From Thermoflavimicrobium daqui (lineage in GTDB: Bacteria; Bacillota; Bacilli; Thermoactinomycetales; Thermoactinomycetaceae): a stretch of DNA of 64,000 nucleotides. Positions 34,044-42,893 of this stretch are shown one piece after another. The notes beneath the pieces were generated by a model that saw only the letters and a program-made list of their open reading frames with translations, searched no databases and was not told the origin of the DNA. Both the position numbers and the translations under genes were made by a program. How positions within the stretch are numbered: the first letter of the stretch is position 1; every line of letters begins with the position of its first letter. The stretch covers positions 62,001-126,000 of the forward strand of contig NZ_KZ845671.1 of the NCBI RefSeq assembly GCF_003313465.1, in the 5' to 3' direction.

Positions 34044-34460
34044 TTAGGTATCATTCTTAGTCTCCAAAAGATGTCTACTCAAAAAATCGACTTGATCAGA
34101 AGACACCTGTTCACGTATTTCTGGGCAGTAGAAATCGAAGTGACCAACTGGATAGGTTTGCAGTTGTGCATTTGGGGCAGCTTCTACAATCTCCTTCGCC
34201 AATTCTCCAACAGTTTCACGATCATATTCTCCGATACATACAAGCAACGGCATCTTTATCTGGGAAGCCTTTTCACTAGGCTTATACTTCATCATTTCTA
34301 AAAATACCCGAGGAGCGACTTCATTTCGCCAATGTTCACTAATCATGTTCTCTATGGTTTTTTGTGCTTCTAAGCTGGCCATCACTGCCAGCTCCCCAGG
34401 TTTTCCAACCGATTTTATATAATATGGAGATCTACCAAGCCAACCTCGAAGAAGGTGGAA
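34044..34460 (-). pseudogene. Alpha/beta hydrolase, C-terminal fragment
   Basis: The frame holds the end of an alpha/beta hydrolase: a cap region (ELAVMASLEAQKTIENMI), then MPLLVCIGEYDRETVGELA with the acidic residue strand, and YPVGHFDFY with the catalytic His. The nucleophile half is missing; beyond about 34460 the DNA belongs to a LysR remnant on the other strand. Confidence 0.7.
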
Positions 34461-35106
34461 ATTCAGTCGCAGGATCAAGAAAATGCTCGTACCGTCAAAA
34501 TATCGATTTCTAGTCCAAGATTCCTCACAGGACTTATCAGTAAATTTATTAAACAGTATCCTGATACAAAAATACAACCGGGAATCGGAGTGAAAAGTGG
34601 AATACTGACAAGCTTGAAAAAGGGGGAAATTGATTTAGGAATAGCAGGTCCACCTATAACTGATGAAGAGATAGAGAGCTGTGTGCTGATAAATGTAGAT
34701 ATCGTACTGGTTTTACCTTCCAATCACAAGTTTGCAGCCAAATCTGAGATTTCATTAAGCAAAGTTGCCAATGAATCGTTTATTTCCCTTGCCAATCATA
34801 AAGAATATAGCAGTTTTACAACCGAGCTCTGTGAAAAAGCAGGATTCACTCCTAAGAATATTTTTGAGGTGGATTCGAATTTACTGGCAGAAATAATAAA
34901 CCTCGATCAAGGAGTGGCATTACTTCCTATTTCTATATGTAGAAAATACTATTTGAATTACATAAAAATCGTAGATGCTATATTGATCCTATCTTTACAG
35001 TCGGCTTATCTTGGGTAAAAGATAAAGTGTTATCTCCTGCAGTAAGAAATTTTCGAGACTTTATTATTTCTTACTTTAAAGATAACTACGAAATGTACAA
35101 AGTATA
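34455..35106 (+). pseudogene. LysR-type regulator, effector-domain remnant
   Basis: The N-terminal HTH is missing. What remains is the substrate-binding domain: VKISISSPRFLTGLISKFIK, GEIDLGIAGPPI, VLVLPSNHKFA and LDQGVALLPISI. Near 34975 the frame shifts and continues DPIFTVGLSWVKDKVLSPAV, RNFRDFIISYFKDNY to TAA 35104-35106. It has been fused head-to-tail with the broken hydrolase, a deletion scar. Confidence 0.7.
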
Positions 35107-35494
35107 ACCCTTCTTGATAGCAAATTGAAAAACTCCATTTTGGTCAAAATGGAGTTGTATACTAGAAAAGCCGAAAAGATCAGAAGTTCAATCATTAAAA
35201 ACAACAATATAGACATTGATTGCAACTGATTCCGTTGCTGGTCATATTGTTTATCCAGTTAATGACCCTGAAAATCGTGGATGAAGAAACAATTCCTGAA
35301 AAATCACATCTGACACTGGGATTTTTGACTTTGTAGGGTATTAAACTTGAAGAACACGTACTTTTTGGAAGCATTGGTTATCCTAATGAAGAAACAAATA
35401 ATGGCATGTTAAAGAAAGTTAAGGATGCAATCCATTTTCATTTCTCTTAAATATATCAGCGCTACGGAAAATGAAGAAGAAAGGAAGAGAAATC
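35107..35494. other. Decayed intergenic DNA
   Basis: Only short frames are seen, such as IKLEEHVLFGSIGYPNEETN near 35343-35450, probably the tail of a lost reductase or similar gene. No intact gene; the last 25 bp hold the ribosome binding site of the next gene. Confidence 0.35.
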
Positions 35495-36139
35495 ATGAAT
35501 GTACTGATCATAGGGGCAAATGGTCAAATAGGTCAAATTCTTGTGAGACAAATAAAAGAATCAAGTAAGCATAACGCTATCGCTATGGTTCGAAGGGAAG
35601 AGCAAAAAGCGAAATTTGAAGAACAAGGAGTCAAAACAGCACTTGTTGATCTGGAAGGGAGCATTGAAGATATCGCCAGTGTGGCAAAGGAGGCGGATGC
35701 GATTGTATTTACAGCTGGTTCAGGTGGTCATACGGGTGCCGATAAAACAATGATGATTGATTTGGACGGAGCTATCAAATCAATGGAAGCGGCAAAGCAA
35801 GCCGGGGTTAAACGTTTCATCATTGTTAGTGCAATTGGTGTTCATCATCGTGACAAATGGATGAAAAGTGCACCGTACTATAGTGCGGCCAAGCATTACG
35901 CAGATGTTTGGTTAGAGAAGAGTGGTCTTGATTATACAATTATCCGTCCAGGGAGACTGACCAACGATCCTAGAACCGGGAAGATAAAAGTAGCGGTTGA
36001 TCTTGAACGTGGGCAAATCCCTCGTGAAGATGTCGCGTCGGTAATTGTTGCTTCACTGGAAAACAACCATACGATTGGTAAAGCTTTTGATATGGTTGGC
36101 GGAGAAACGCCGATTGAAGATGCACTAAAAACATTATAA
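35495..36139 (+). CDS. NAD(P)-binding atypical SDR protein (YhfK-like)
   Basis: A 214-aa protein from ATG 35495 (after AAAGGAAGAG), with a Rossmann start MNVLIIGANGQIGQILVRQI. Other marks are FTAGSGGHTGADKT, VSAIGVHH, the YxxxK-like YSAAKHYAD and YTIIRPGRLTNDP. This is the atypical SDR group that includes B. subtilis YhfK/YwnB; substrates are mostly unknown, and many members are stress-induced. It stands alone among broken genes. Confidence 0.82.
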   Translation: MNVLIIGANGQIGQILVRQIKESSKHNAIAMVRREEQKAKFEEQGVKTALVDLEGSIEDIASVAKEADAIVFTAGSGGHTGADKTMMIDLDGAIKSMEAAKQAGVKRFIIVSAIGVHHRDKWMKSAPYYSAAKHYADVWLEKSGLDYTIIRPGRLTNDPRTGKIKVAVDLERGQIPREDVASVIVASLENNHTIGKAFDMVGGETPIEDALKTL

Positions 36140-36288
36140 AATGCTACTCCACCCGAGGAAATGGGATGCCTTCCTTGGATTATTCGTCCAACAGTTTAAG
36201 TAGGTTAGTTAGTATAATCTATTATCTGGTCTGGAGAATCTTCTAAGGCTGACACAATAAAAAACATGGGTCTCTTTCTTTTTTAATT

Positions 36289-36477
36289 TTGATGGTGGCT
36301 GTTATTGCCCCGATTGTTGAAGAAATCGTGTTCCGGGGTGTCATCTATCATGGGATCGTGTTCAGTATTAACCATGACACCGCTCTGAATAATTCCAATG
36401 TTATAGTATCTACTACCATTAGGTGGTGGATTTTCTTTTTGTATAGATTAGTGAATGAGAGAATAGTGATTCCATAA
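36289..36477 (+). pseudogene. CPBP-type membrane protease fragment
   Basis: APIVEEIVFRGVIYHG is the EExxxR motif of CPBP intramembrane proteases. The upstream half is missing and the frame degenerates after about 30 residues. The end overlaps a short hairpin CCACC..GGTGG. Confidence 0.6.
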
Positions 36478-36658
36478 AGAGCTTCCTTTTATATGCTTTG
36501 AAGAAAGCAGAATAGATAGCTAGTATGTTATTGTTATATATTGTTAATTTATAATTATTAATATATAATGAAATATGAATCAATACTAATAAATAGATTT
36601 GGAAAAGAAAGTGACCAATCTATATCCATTCTTCATTATTGATATACAGGGGGTAAAA

Positions 36659-37243
36659 ATGGAAAATAAACCAAGCGAAAAGGGAAAGTCAATGAGTATT
36701 GACCTGGATCATCGTCAGCAAAATGCATTTAAAAATATCAAGCAGACGAATGAAGGTAAAAAAGAATTACTTCTTGACTTGTTAAAAACGACACACAAAG
36801 AAATTAGCTGGTTTCCACCTCTAAGTAGGGCTTTGGATGGGCTTACCGCTGAGCAGGCTAAGTGGTGTGATCATACAAACATGAATTCGATTTGGCAAAT
36901 TGTGAATCACCTTGTGTTTTGGAATACTATCTCGCTTCAGCGGTTTAAGGAAAATTCCATTACTGATACGGGTCTTAAGAATGAAGAGACATTCGATATC
37001 CAAGATTTTTCTGAAAAGGAATGGCATGAGACATTAATTCGCTTGGATGATATCTTAAACAAGTGGCATAGTGTTCTTGTTGATTGCTCGGAATCAAGAC
37101 TTCATGAGCATATTCAATTTTTTGATAAAGAGATTTATTGGTGGAAGGCGCTTTTCGACGTATTTACACATAATGCATATCATACGGGGCAAATTGTATT
37201 AATTCGAAAGAAACAAGGCTCATGGGTAGAAATCCCTTGGTAA
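36659..37243 (+). CDS. DinB-family protein
   Basis: A 194-aa four-helix-bundle protein from ATG 36659, which follows CAGGGGGT. Metal-site His residues are in QIVNHLVFWN and FTHNAYHTGQIVLIRK, as in DinB/YfiT-like proteins, often thiol-dependent transferases. The last residues GSWVEIPW fit the family's end. Alone in its transcript; no thiol pathway genes are adjacent. Confidence 0.8.
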   Translation: MENKPSEKGKSMSIDLDHRQQNAFKNIKQTNEGKKELLLDLLKTTHKEISWFPPLSRALDGLTAEQAKWCDHTNMNSIWQIVNHLVFWNTISLQRFKENSITDTGLKNEETFDIQDFSEKEWHETLIRLDDILNKWHSVLVDCSESRLHEHIQFFDKEIYWWKALFDVFTHNAYHTGQIVLIRKKQGSWVEIPW

Positions 37244-37917
37244 ATTCCTATAAGGAATTAAAACGACTTCGAACCAACTAAATATGAAGTTGAGCCAGCT
37301 GCTTCAAAAATAAAGCACATTTATTAGGATTTAATCAATAAGATCAATCGGGATTTGAAAATTCCGATGATGACGAATATTTTTATTCTATAAGGAATAG
37401 CTCTCATCTGCTATCATTGGGTAGCGGATTTTTTTATATAAATTAGATCGAATCGCTTTGTGTAGGATCGACTTTTCCCCAAAGGGACAAGAGCTTTTAA
37501 GAGCAAAGCTCTAAGAAGGTCTATGGACCGATCAAGGGTACGGGAATGAGCGGGAAAGCGCTAAGCGGCTGATTAATGCAGCAACCTCAATATAGAATTT
37601 TATATATATGAAATATGATTGGTGTTTAAATCTAACATGATGAGGCGATTTTCAAGTGAAAAAAGTGAAGGTTTATCATACCTTGCAAATCCTGCAAGAT
37701 AAGAAACTAACTACTTGATTCCAATTTGAGCTAATAAATCGAAAAAGATACCTTTGCTAGATGGCTTCAGCTTGTCGATAAAGCCTATTTTATAATAGAT
37801 CGACAAGCTTTTTTGTTGTAAGAAATAACGTGATTTACAAAGGCTGTCACAACAAAGCAGAAACGGACAGGATTTTAATCACAAAAATCTTTAATATCAA
37901 ATTAAGGAGTGAGGATC
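37244..37917. other. Intergenic region with two terminators and remnants
   Basis: A hairpin at 37406-37437 (ATCTGCTA..TAGCGGAT, T run) probably ends the DinB transcript. Around 37520-37590 a short frame TDQGYGNERESAKRLINA recalls a lost gene. A second hairpin at 37769-37815 (AGCTTGTCGAT paired with ATCGACAAGCT, T run) ends something now gone. No intact gene. Confidence 0.5.
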
Positions 37918-38775
37918 ATGATATGGGTCGAATCATTACAAAAGGCTATCAATTATATGGAAGAGCATTTACTAGAAAATATAACGATTGAAAGTATAGC
38001 GAAACAGGCAAATGTGTCCCCATTTTATTTTCAACGTATATTCATGATACTGACGAATATGTCAGTCGGTGAATATCTGCGTCGCCGCCGCTTAACATTA
38101 GCTGCTCAAGAATTATCGAGAACAAATTGTAAAGTAGTTGATATCGCCTATAAATATGGTTACGAAACTCCTGAGGCTTTTTCCAAAGCTTTTCGTAGAC
38201 AACATGGAGTTCCACCAAGTGAAGTACGAAAGTACATGGGAAAGCTAAAATCTTATAATCGCCTTGTAATACAGGTGAAACTGAAAGGAGCAGAACCGAT
38301 GCATTATAAAATTGTAGAAAGAGATCGTTTTCAAGTGGTAGGGATTAAGCGAAAATTCTCCCTGAATAATGGAGAGAATTATGAGGGAATTCCAAAACTA
38401 TGGGATAAAGTGAATCAGGATGGAACAAGCGATTTATTATTTCAATTGAATAATGGGGAAATTAAAGGAGTATTAGGTGTGTGTGTGGATTATAGTGTTT
38501 CCGATAAAAGTATGGATTATTGGGTAGCTACGGAATATCATGGTGATCCACCAGATGGGTTATCGACACTCGAAATACCTGCAGCCAAATGGGCAGTATT
38601 TGAAGTGCATGGTCCAATGCCCCATGCGATGCAAAAGGCGTGGAAACAGATTTTCTCAGAGTGGTTTCCATCAAGCGGTTATCAGCATGCAGCTGTACCA
38701 GATTTAGAAGTATATAGTGATGAAGATCCATCAAGTCCTGATTTATACTCTGAAATTTGGATTCCGGTAAAGTAA
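37918..38775 (+). CDS. AraC-type regulator with GyrI-like domain
   Basis: A 285-aa protein from ATG 37918 after AAGGAGTG. Residues 1-105 are the AraC double HTH (NITIESIAKQANVSPFYFQR and KVVDIAYKYGYETPEAFSKA, then PPSEVRKYM). Residues about 125-285 are a GyrI-like effector domain (YKIVERDRFQVVGIKR ... KWAVFEVHGPMPHAM). SoxS/Rob-type and BltR-like multidrug sensors use such domains to bind lipophilic compounds. No target gene is beside it. Confidence 0.88.
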   Translation: MIWVESLQKAINYMEEHLLENITIESIAKQANVSPFYFQRIFMILTNMSVGEYLRRRRLTLAAQELSRTNCKVVDIAYKYGYETPEAFSKAFRRQHGVPPSEVRKYMGKLKSYNRLVIQVKLKGAEPMHYKIVERDRFQVVGIKRKFSLNNGENYEGIPKLWDKVNQDGTSDLLFQLNNGEIKGVLGVCVDYSVSDKSMDYWVATEYHGDPPDGLSTLEIPAAKWAVFEVHGPMPHAMQKAWKQIFSEWFPSSGYQHAAVPDLEVYSDEDPSSPDLYSEIWIPVK

Positions 38776-38901
38776 AAGGATAATAGAAATTTTAATGTTT
38801 GATCAGAAATAGGGTACAATTCATGAACACTTTTAGGTCATATCGTCTATTTCCCAAACCCTAATATAAAGGTGACTGCCCGTTGTTATGTACGATGGCC
38901 A

Positions 38902-38935
38902 AAAATCCCTATCAACTATTGATAGGGATTTTTAT
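38902..38935. terminator. Bidirectional terminator
   Basis: AAATCCCTATCAA pairs perfectly with TTGATAGGGATTT around CTA, with A and T runs on the two sides. It can end both the AraC gene and the convergent nuclease gene. Confidence 0.9.
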
Positions 38936-39011
38936 TACAGCTAATCAATATCTATCATATTTTTCTATCTTATATGAAACGATTAGCATCTTACTGTGAT
39001 TTTGCTTGTTT

Positions 39012-39674
39012 TTATTTGGTATATCCAGCCTCTTGGGCATCCTGTTCATTAAAGAAGAAAACACGTTTTTCGATCGGAATTTGCTTGTATAAAGAAGGAA
39101 TTACATATTTTTTGGTATAGTAATTTCCTACGTACTTATCAGGCTCTTGACCAGAGATTCGGTCACGGAACTCAAAAGGTAATTCTTTGATGGGATTGGA
39201 TGGACTCCACATACCTTTCCCACTATTTTTTGCTTCTAAATAAGCAGACTGGTAGTCAGTGAAATATTTCATATTGGGCCAGATATAATATGTAACCGCA
39301 TGACCCTGACGAACCATTTCTTTGTTTACATTTAATGTTCCTTTTTTAACATGAGCCAACAGACGGCCATATGCATCTTTCGCCTCTGTATCCGTTTCGA
39401 TGGTTACTTTGGTACCTGAGGGAAGAAGTTGAGATAGATAATTTTTTGCGTTAGTTCCCCAAGGGCTTTGTGATTGACCATTATAATTCGTTTCAGGTGC
39501 ATCGATGGAAAGCATGCGAACCTTTGTAGTACCAAGGACTGCATTTTTTAAGTAGACGGTATCACCGTCTACAACGCGATCTACATAAGACGTATAGCTA
39601 GCAGCATAAGACTGGGAAGAAAAAGGAAAAACCAAACACGCCCCTAAGATAAGAGAAACAAAGAGTTTTTTCAT
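39012..39674 (-). CDS. Secreted thermonuclease-like nuclease
   Basis: A 220-aa staphylococcal-nuclease family enzyme with a signal peptide (MKKLFVSLILGACLVFPFSS, cleavage near SYAA-S). It should cut DNA and RNA outside the cell, needing Ca. Catalytic residues are visible: DGDTVYL, VRMLSIDAPE (Arg, Asp, Glu) and DAYGRLLAHV (second Arg). After the SNase fold, about 60 more residues (FEFRDRISGQEPDKYVGNYY ... KRVFFFNEQDAQEAGY) resemble the Ada-type metal-binding tail but lack the Cys. A paralog with a lipobox is at 52539. Confidence 0.92.
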   Translation of the reverse strand: MKKLFVSLILGACLVFPFSSQSYAASYTSYVDRVVDGDTVYLKNAVLGTTKVRMLSIDAPETNYNGQSQSPWGTNAKNYLSQLLPSGTKVTIETDTEAKDAYGRLLAHVKKGTLNVNKEMVRQGHAVTYYIWPNMKYFTDYQSAYLEAKNSGKGMWSPSNPIKELPFEFRDRISGQEPDKYVGNYYTKKYVIPSLYKQIPIEKRVFFFNEQDAQEAGYTK

Positions 39675-40402
39675 TCAAATATCCCCCTTTTTGAGATTCA
39701 AAACTTATATACCCTTTTTCGTTATTACATTTATTAAATTAATATAAATATTATATTTATAATTCATTTTATATCTAATAAGAATAGTTTTAAATAGGTA
39801 AAATGGGGTATTCACCTAGAATAGAAGTAGATCAATAATGAGGAATTGAAACTTCATTGGATAATGCGTCTGTTCTTATCAAAGCAAAGCAAGAGATACT
39901 CTCAATTTGATATCTATCAGGATTACAAGATACCCACAACCATTAGGTGGTGGGTTTTCTTTCGATATCAATAATAGCCTGTTACTAGTTCAAATGGTGG
40001 GATTGACAGATGTGGAAGGAGATTTTAGGAAATTGGAAAGAGCTAGAAAAAGTTTGAAGGGAAACAGAAAAGGGATCTAGCTGATCTTGAATGTCGCAAA
40101 AAAGAAATGGATAAATTAAATGAAGGGGTATAGGGCTTAATTTGAACATCATTTTTATTTGGACAAATGGAAAGGGAATGGTTAGTTATTTTTTATAGTT
40201 AAATTATTGATGATATGTTTATATTTTTATTGTTTCATTTTATGATTTAATTAGATAATAACAACATTCAATCCTTTAAAGATTGAATAGATCAAGATTA
40301 AGAATCATCTTGAAGCGATTGTTGACAACCTTGGCTATCTTAAGTATTATTATTTTAAATTTAAGATAATTACCTTTTAAAAGTAAGAAAGGAGGAAGCC
40401 AA
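39675..40402. other. Intergenic region with a terminator-like hairpin
   Basis: AT-rich. A hairpin ACCCACAACC..GGTGGTGGGT with TTTTC at 39939-39966 ends no visible gene. A short charged frame near 40010-40130 (EGDFRKLERARKSL) is a remnant. The last 85 bp hold the promoter and operator of the MarR gene. Confidence 0.45.
40322..40367 (+). promoter_or_regulatory. Promoter and operator of the MhqR-like gene
   Basis: TTGACA (40322-40327) and TATTAT (40345-40350), spacer 17. ATCTTAAG at about 40337 and ATTTTAAATTTAAGAT (about 40352-40367) overlap it and resemble the boxes upstream of azoR, so autoregulation by the MarR protein is likely. Confidence 0.7.
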
Positions 40403-40861
40403 ATGTCAGTCGAGAATGGAAGGGATCAGTCGCTTGAACTCTTTGTCGTTTTAGTACGGGCTTATAATTGGATTAGCGCACATGCTCATCGTGATATTCG
40501 GCGATATGGTTTAAATCCTACTGAATTTGGTGTGCTTGACTTGTTATACCATAAAGGCCCACAACCCCTTCAGCAGATTGGAGAAAAGATCCTTATTTCG
40601 AGTGGAAATATTACCTATGTCATCGATAAACTAGAGAAGAAAAACCTCTTGATCCGCAAACCTTGTCCGAAGGATCGTCGTGTTACTTATGCGGAATTAA
40701 CAGAGCAGGGGGAGCAATTTTTTGCAGAGATTTTTTCACAGCACCAAGAAGTGATTCATCAAGCTTTAAAGGGGCTGGATGTAGATGAAAAGCAGGTTGC
40801 TATTCAGCTGATTAAAAAGTTAGGATATCAAGCACAAAAAAGCTATTCAGCATATGTATAA
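40403..40861 (+). CDS. MarR-family regulator, MhqR-like
   Basis: A 152-aa winged-helix repressor; ATG follows AGGAGG. The core is GLNPTEFGVLDLLYHKGPQP, LQQIGEKILISSGNITYVID, KLEKKNLLIRKPCPKDRRVT. Sequence and neighbourhood match MhqR of B. subtilis, which senses quinones and diazo-type compounds and represses azoR2 and mhq genes. Here an azoreductase gene follows 165 bp on with its own promoter and a near-perfect MhqR-type box. Confidence 0.85.
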   Translation: MSVENGRDQSLELFVVLVRAYNWISAHAHRDIRRYGLNPTEFGVLDLLYHKGPQPLQQIGEKILISSGNITYVIDKLEKKNLLIRKPCPKDRRVTYAELTEQGEQFFAEIFSQHQEVIHQALKGLDVDEKQVAIQLIKKLGYQAQKSYSAYV

Positions 40862-40869
40862 AATAGTTC

Positions 40870-40990
40870 TTGACAATTTTTTCACAATCTATTATCTTAA
40901 TATCGAGATGTTTAATTTGTAAGCTTTCTTAAATATCATCCATCATGTATGTTCTTTTTATTTATTGTATATCTTGAATTTGAGATATAC
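40870..40990 (+). promoter_or_regulatory. azoR promoter with two MhqR-type boxes
   Basis: TTGACA (40870-40875) and TATCTT (40893-40898), spacer 17. Box 1, ATCTTAATATCGAGAT (40894-40909), overlaps the -10. Box 2, TATCTTGAATTTGAGATA (40970-40987), is a near-perfect palindrome close to the MhqR consensus tATCTcgaAtTCgAGATa. It lies in the leader between promoter and gene. Confidence 0.75.
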
Positions 40991-41026
40991 AACTTTAAGA
41001 TTTATAACTAAAAGGAGGATCTTTTT

Positions 41027-41653
41027 ATGAACAAAGTTTTATTTGTCAAAGCAAATTCACGTCCAGCGGAACAAGCAGTAAGTGTCCAAATGTACAATGC
41101 TTTTTTAGAAGCATACAAAGCTGCTCACCCTGAGGATCAAGTAGTTGAGTTAGATTTATTTGCGGAGAATCTCCCTTATTACAGTATAGATATGATTAAT
41201 GGTATGTATAAGCTCGCACAAGGATTTGAGTTAACTTCTGAAGAACAAAAGGCGACTGCGACTGTCAATCAATATCTTGACCAATTCCTAGGTGCTGACA
41301 AAGTTGTATTTGCATTCCCACTATGGAATTTTACAGTACCAGCAGTACTGCATACGTATCTCGATTACTTAAGCCAAGCAGGTAAAACATTTAAGTACAC
41401 ACAAGAAGGACCAGTTGGTCTGGTAACAGATAAAAAAGTGATGTTGCTGTGCGCAAGAGGTGGTATCTATTCCGAAGGTCCAATGGCTGCAAAAGAAATG
41501 GCTTTAAACTACGTAAGTACAATTATGGGCTTCTTCGGAGTTACTGATTTACACACAGAAGTGATTGAAGGTCATAACGCATTCCCAGATCGTAGCCAGT
41601 CCATCATTGAAGATGGATTAGCCAATGTAAGAAAAGCAGCAGAGAAATTCTAA
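41027..41653 (+). CDS. azoR: FMN-dependent NADH-azoreductase
   Basis: A 208-aa flavodoxin-fold enzyme that reduces azo dyes and quinones, protecting against quinone stress. Marks are KANSRPAEQAVSVQMY near 8 (phosphate loop), FPLWNFTVPAVLHTYLDYL near 100, and RGGIYSEGPM near 148. ATG follows AAGGAGG. It follows the MhqR-like regulator, with boxes for that regulator in its promoter region. Confidence 0.92.
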   Translation: MNKVLFVKANSRPAEQAVSVQMYNAFLEAYKAAHPEDQVVELDLFAENLPYYSIDMINGMYKLAQGFELTSEEQKATATVNQYLDQFLGADKVVFAFPLWNFTVPAVLHTYLDYLSQAGKTFKYTQEGPVGLVTDKKVMLLCARGGIYSEGPMAAKEMALNYVSTIMGFFGVTDLHTEVIEGHNAFPDRSQSIIEDGLANVRKAAEKF

Positions 41654-41657
41654 TGAT

Positions 41658-41692
41658 AAAAGCTGGATTCCAGTAGGGAGTCCAGCTTTTTA
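41658..41692. terminator. Bidirectional terminator
   Basis: AAAAGCTGGA (41658-41667) pairs with TCCAGCTTTT (41681-41690), between azoR and the convergent coaA. Confidence 0.85.
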
Positions 41693-41711
41693 TATGAATA
41701 TCATTGTTTTC

Positions 41712-42659
41712 CTATAATTTTCGCAGCTTGATTTCTTTAATACGATGACAGGCACCTTTTTTAAGGATGAGACTAGAACGATAACGTGTAGGTATAATAT
41801 TTTTTTCTAAATTAATTCCATTAATATCGTTCCATATTTGTGTAGCAATTTTTGTCGCTTCATCTTCAGATAGATCAGCATAACGATGGAAATAAGAGTG
41901 AGGGTTTTGAAACGCTGTTCGGCATAAAACATGGAAGCGATCAATATACCACTGCATAATATCTTGTTCATCTGCATCTACATAAATCGAAAAGTCGATA
42001 AAGTCAGAAACAGTTAATCTGGGACGACTTGCTTTTTGATGTCGTGGTGTTTGCAAGATATTCAGACCTTCTATAATCAAGATATCTGGCTGGCGTATGG
42101 TTTGAAACTGATTAGGTATAATATCATACTCTAAATGGGAATAGACAGGAGCGGTTACTTCCGCTTTACCTGATTTTACATCAATTAAAAACTTAATTAG
42201 TTTTTGTAGGTCATAGCTTTCTGGAAAGCCTTTTCGCTTCATGATCCCTCTTTGTTCTAGAATTCGATTGGGATATAAAAAGCCATCAGTAGTAACTAGG
42301 TCTACTTTAGGGTGGTTAGGCCAACGGGTTAAAAGTGCTTGTAAGATACGTGCTGTGGTGCTTTTTCCAACAGCTACACTACCTGCGATCCCGATGATAT
42401 ATGGGACTTTAGGGGTTAAATGTCCTAAAAAAAGATTGACTGCCTTATATGTATCTTGATTATTTGCTACATGAATATTTAGGAGTCGTGTCAAAGGGAG
42501 ATAAATGTCACTAACTTCATCAAGTGATATTTTTTCATTGATCCCCCTTAGTTTTTCTAGTTCTGCTTCGGTTAAAGGAAGTGAAACTGAAGCACGTAAC
42601 TGTTTCCAATCAGGATGTGTAAAAGTGATATAAGGTGAAAGAAGTTCGTTATCTGTCAT
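41712..42659 (-). CDS. coaA: Type I pantothenate kinase
   Basis: CoaA phosphorylates pantothenate, the first committed step to coenzyme A. At 315 aa it has the usual length. The P-loop [17 protein letters not shown] is near 90, TTDGFLYPN near 123, RKGFPESYD near 140, and IIEGLNILQ near 200, the classical CoaA motifs. ATG 42659 follows GAAGGGA. It is a single gene convergent with azoR. Type I kinases are feedback-inhibited by CoA. Confidence 0.95.
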   Translation of the reverse strand: MTDNELLSPYITFTHPDWKQLRASVSLPLTEAELEKLRGINEKISLDEVSDIYLPLTRLLNIHVANNQDTYKAVNLFLGHLTPKVPYIIGIAGSVAVGKSTTARILQALLTRWPNHPKVDLVTTDGFLYPNRILEQRGIMKRKGFPESYDLQKLIKFLIDVKSGKAEVTAPVYSHLEYDIIPNQFQTIRQPDILIIEGLNILQTPRHQKASRPRLTVSDFIDFSIYVDADEQDIMQWYIDRFHVLCRTAFQNPHSYFHRYADLSEDEATKIATQIWNDINGINLEKNIIPTRYRSSLILKKGACHRIKEIKLRKL

Positions 42660-42893
42660 AAAATCCCTTCCTCATTATTTAACTGTAACTCTCGAATCGG
42701 TCGCTTGCCGTTTTTTTGCATATACTCCCGTTACCTTAGATCGATCATGATCGTTTCATATGAATGTGTCTATATCCTTCTTATTTTAACTTAATCCGGA
42801 TAAAATACCTAATATAGTTTTTAATCATACATAAGTTTATCAGTAGTGTCGATTAACTAAAGAAATCAATACGATTGTCAATTCGAATTCTAT

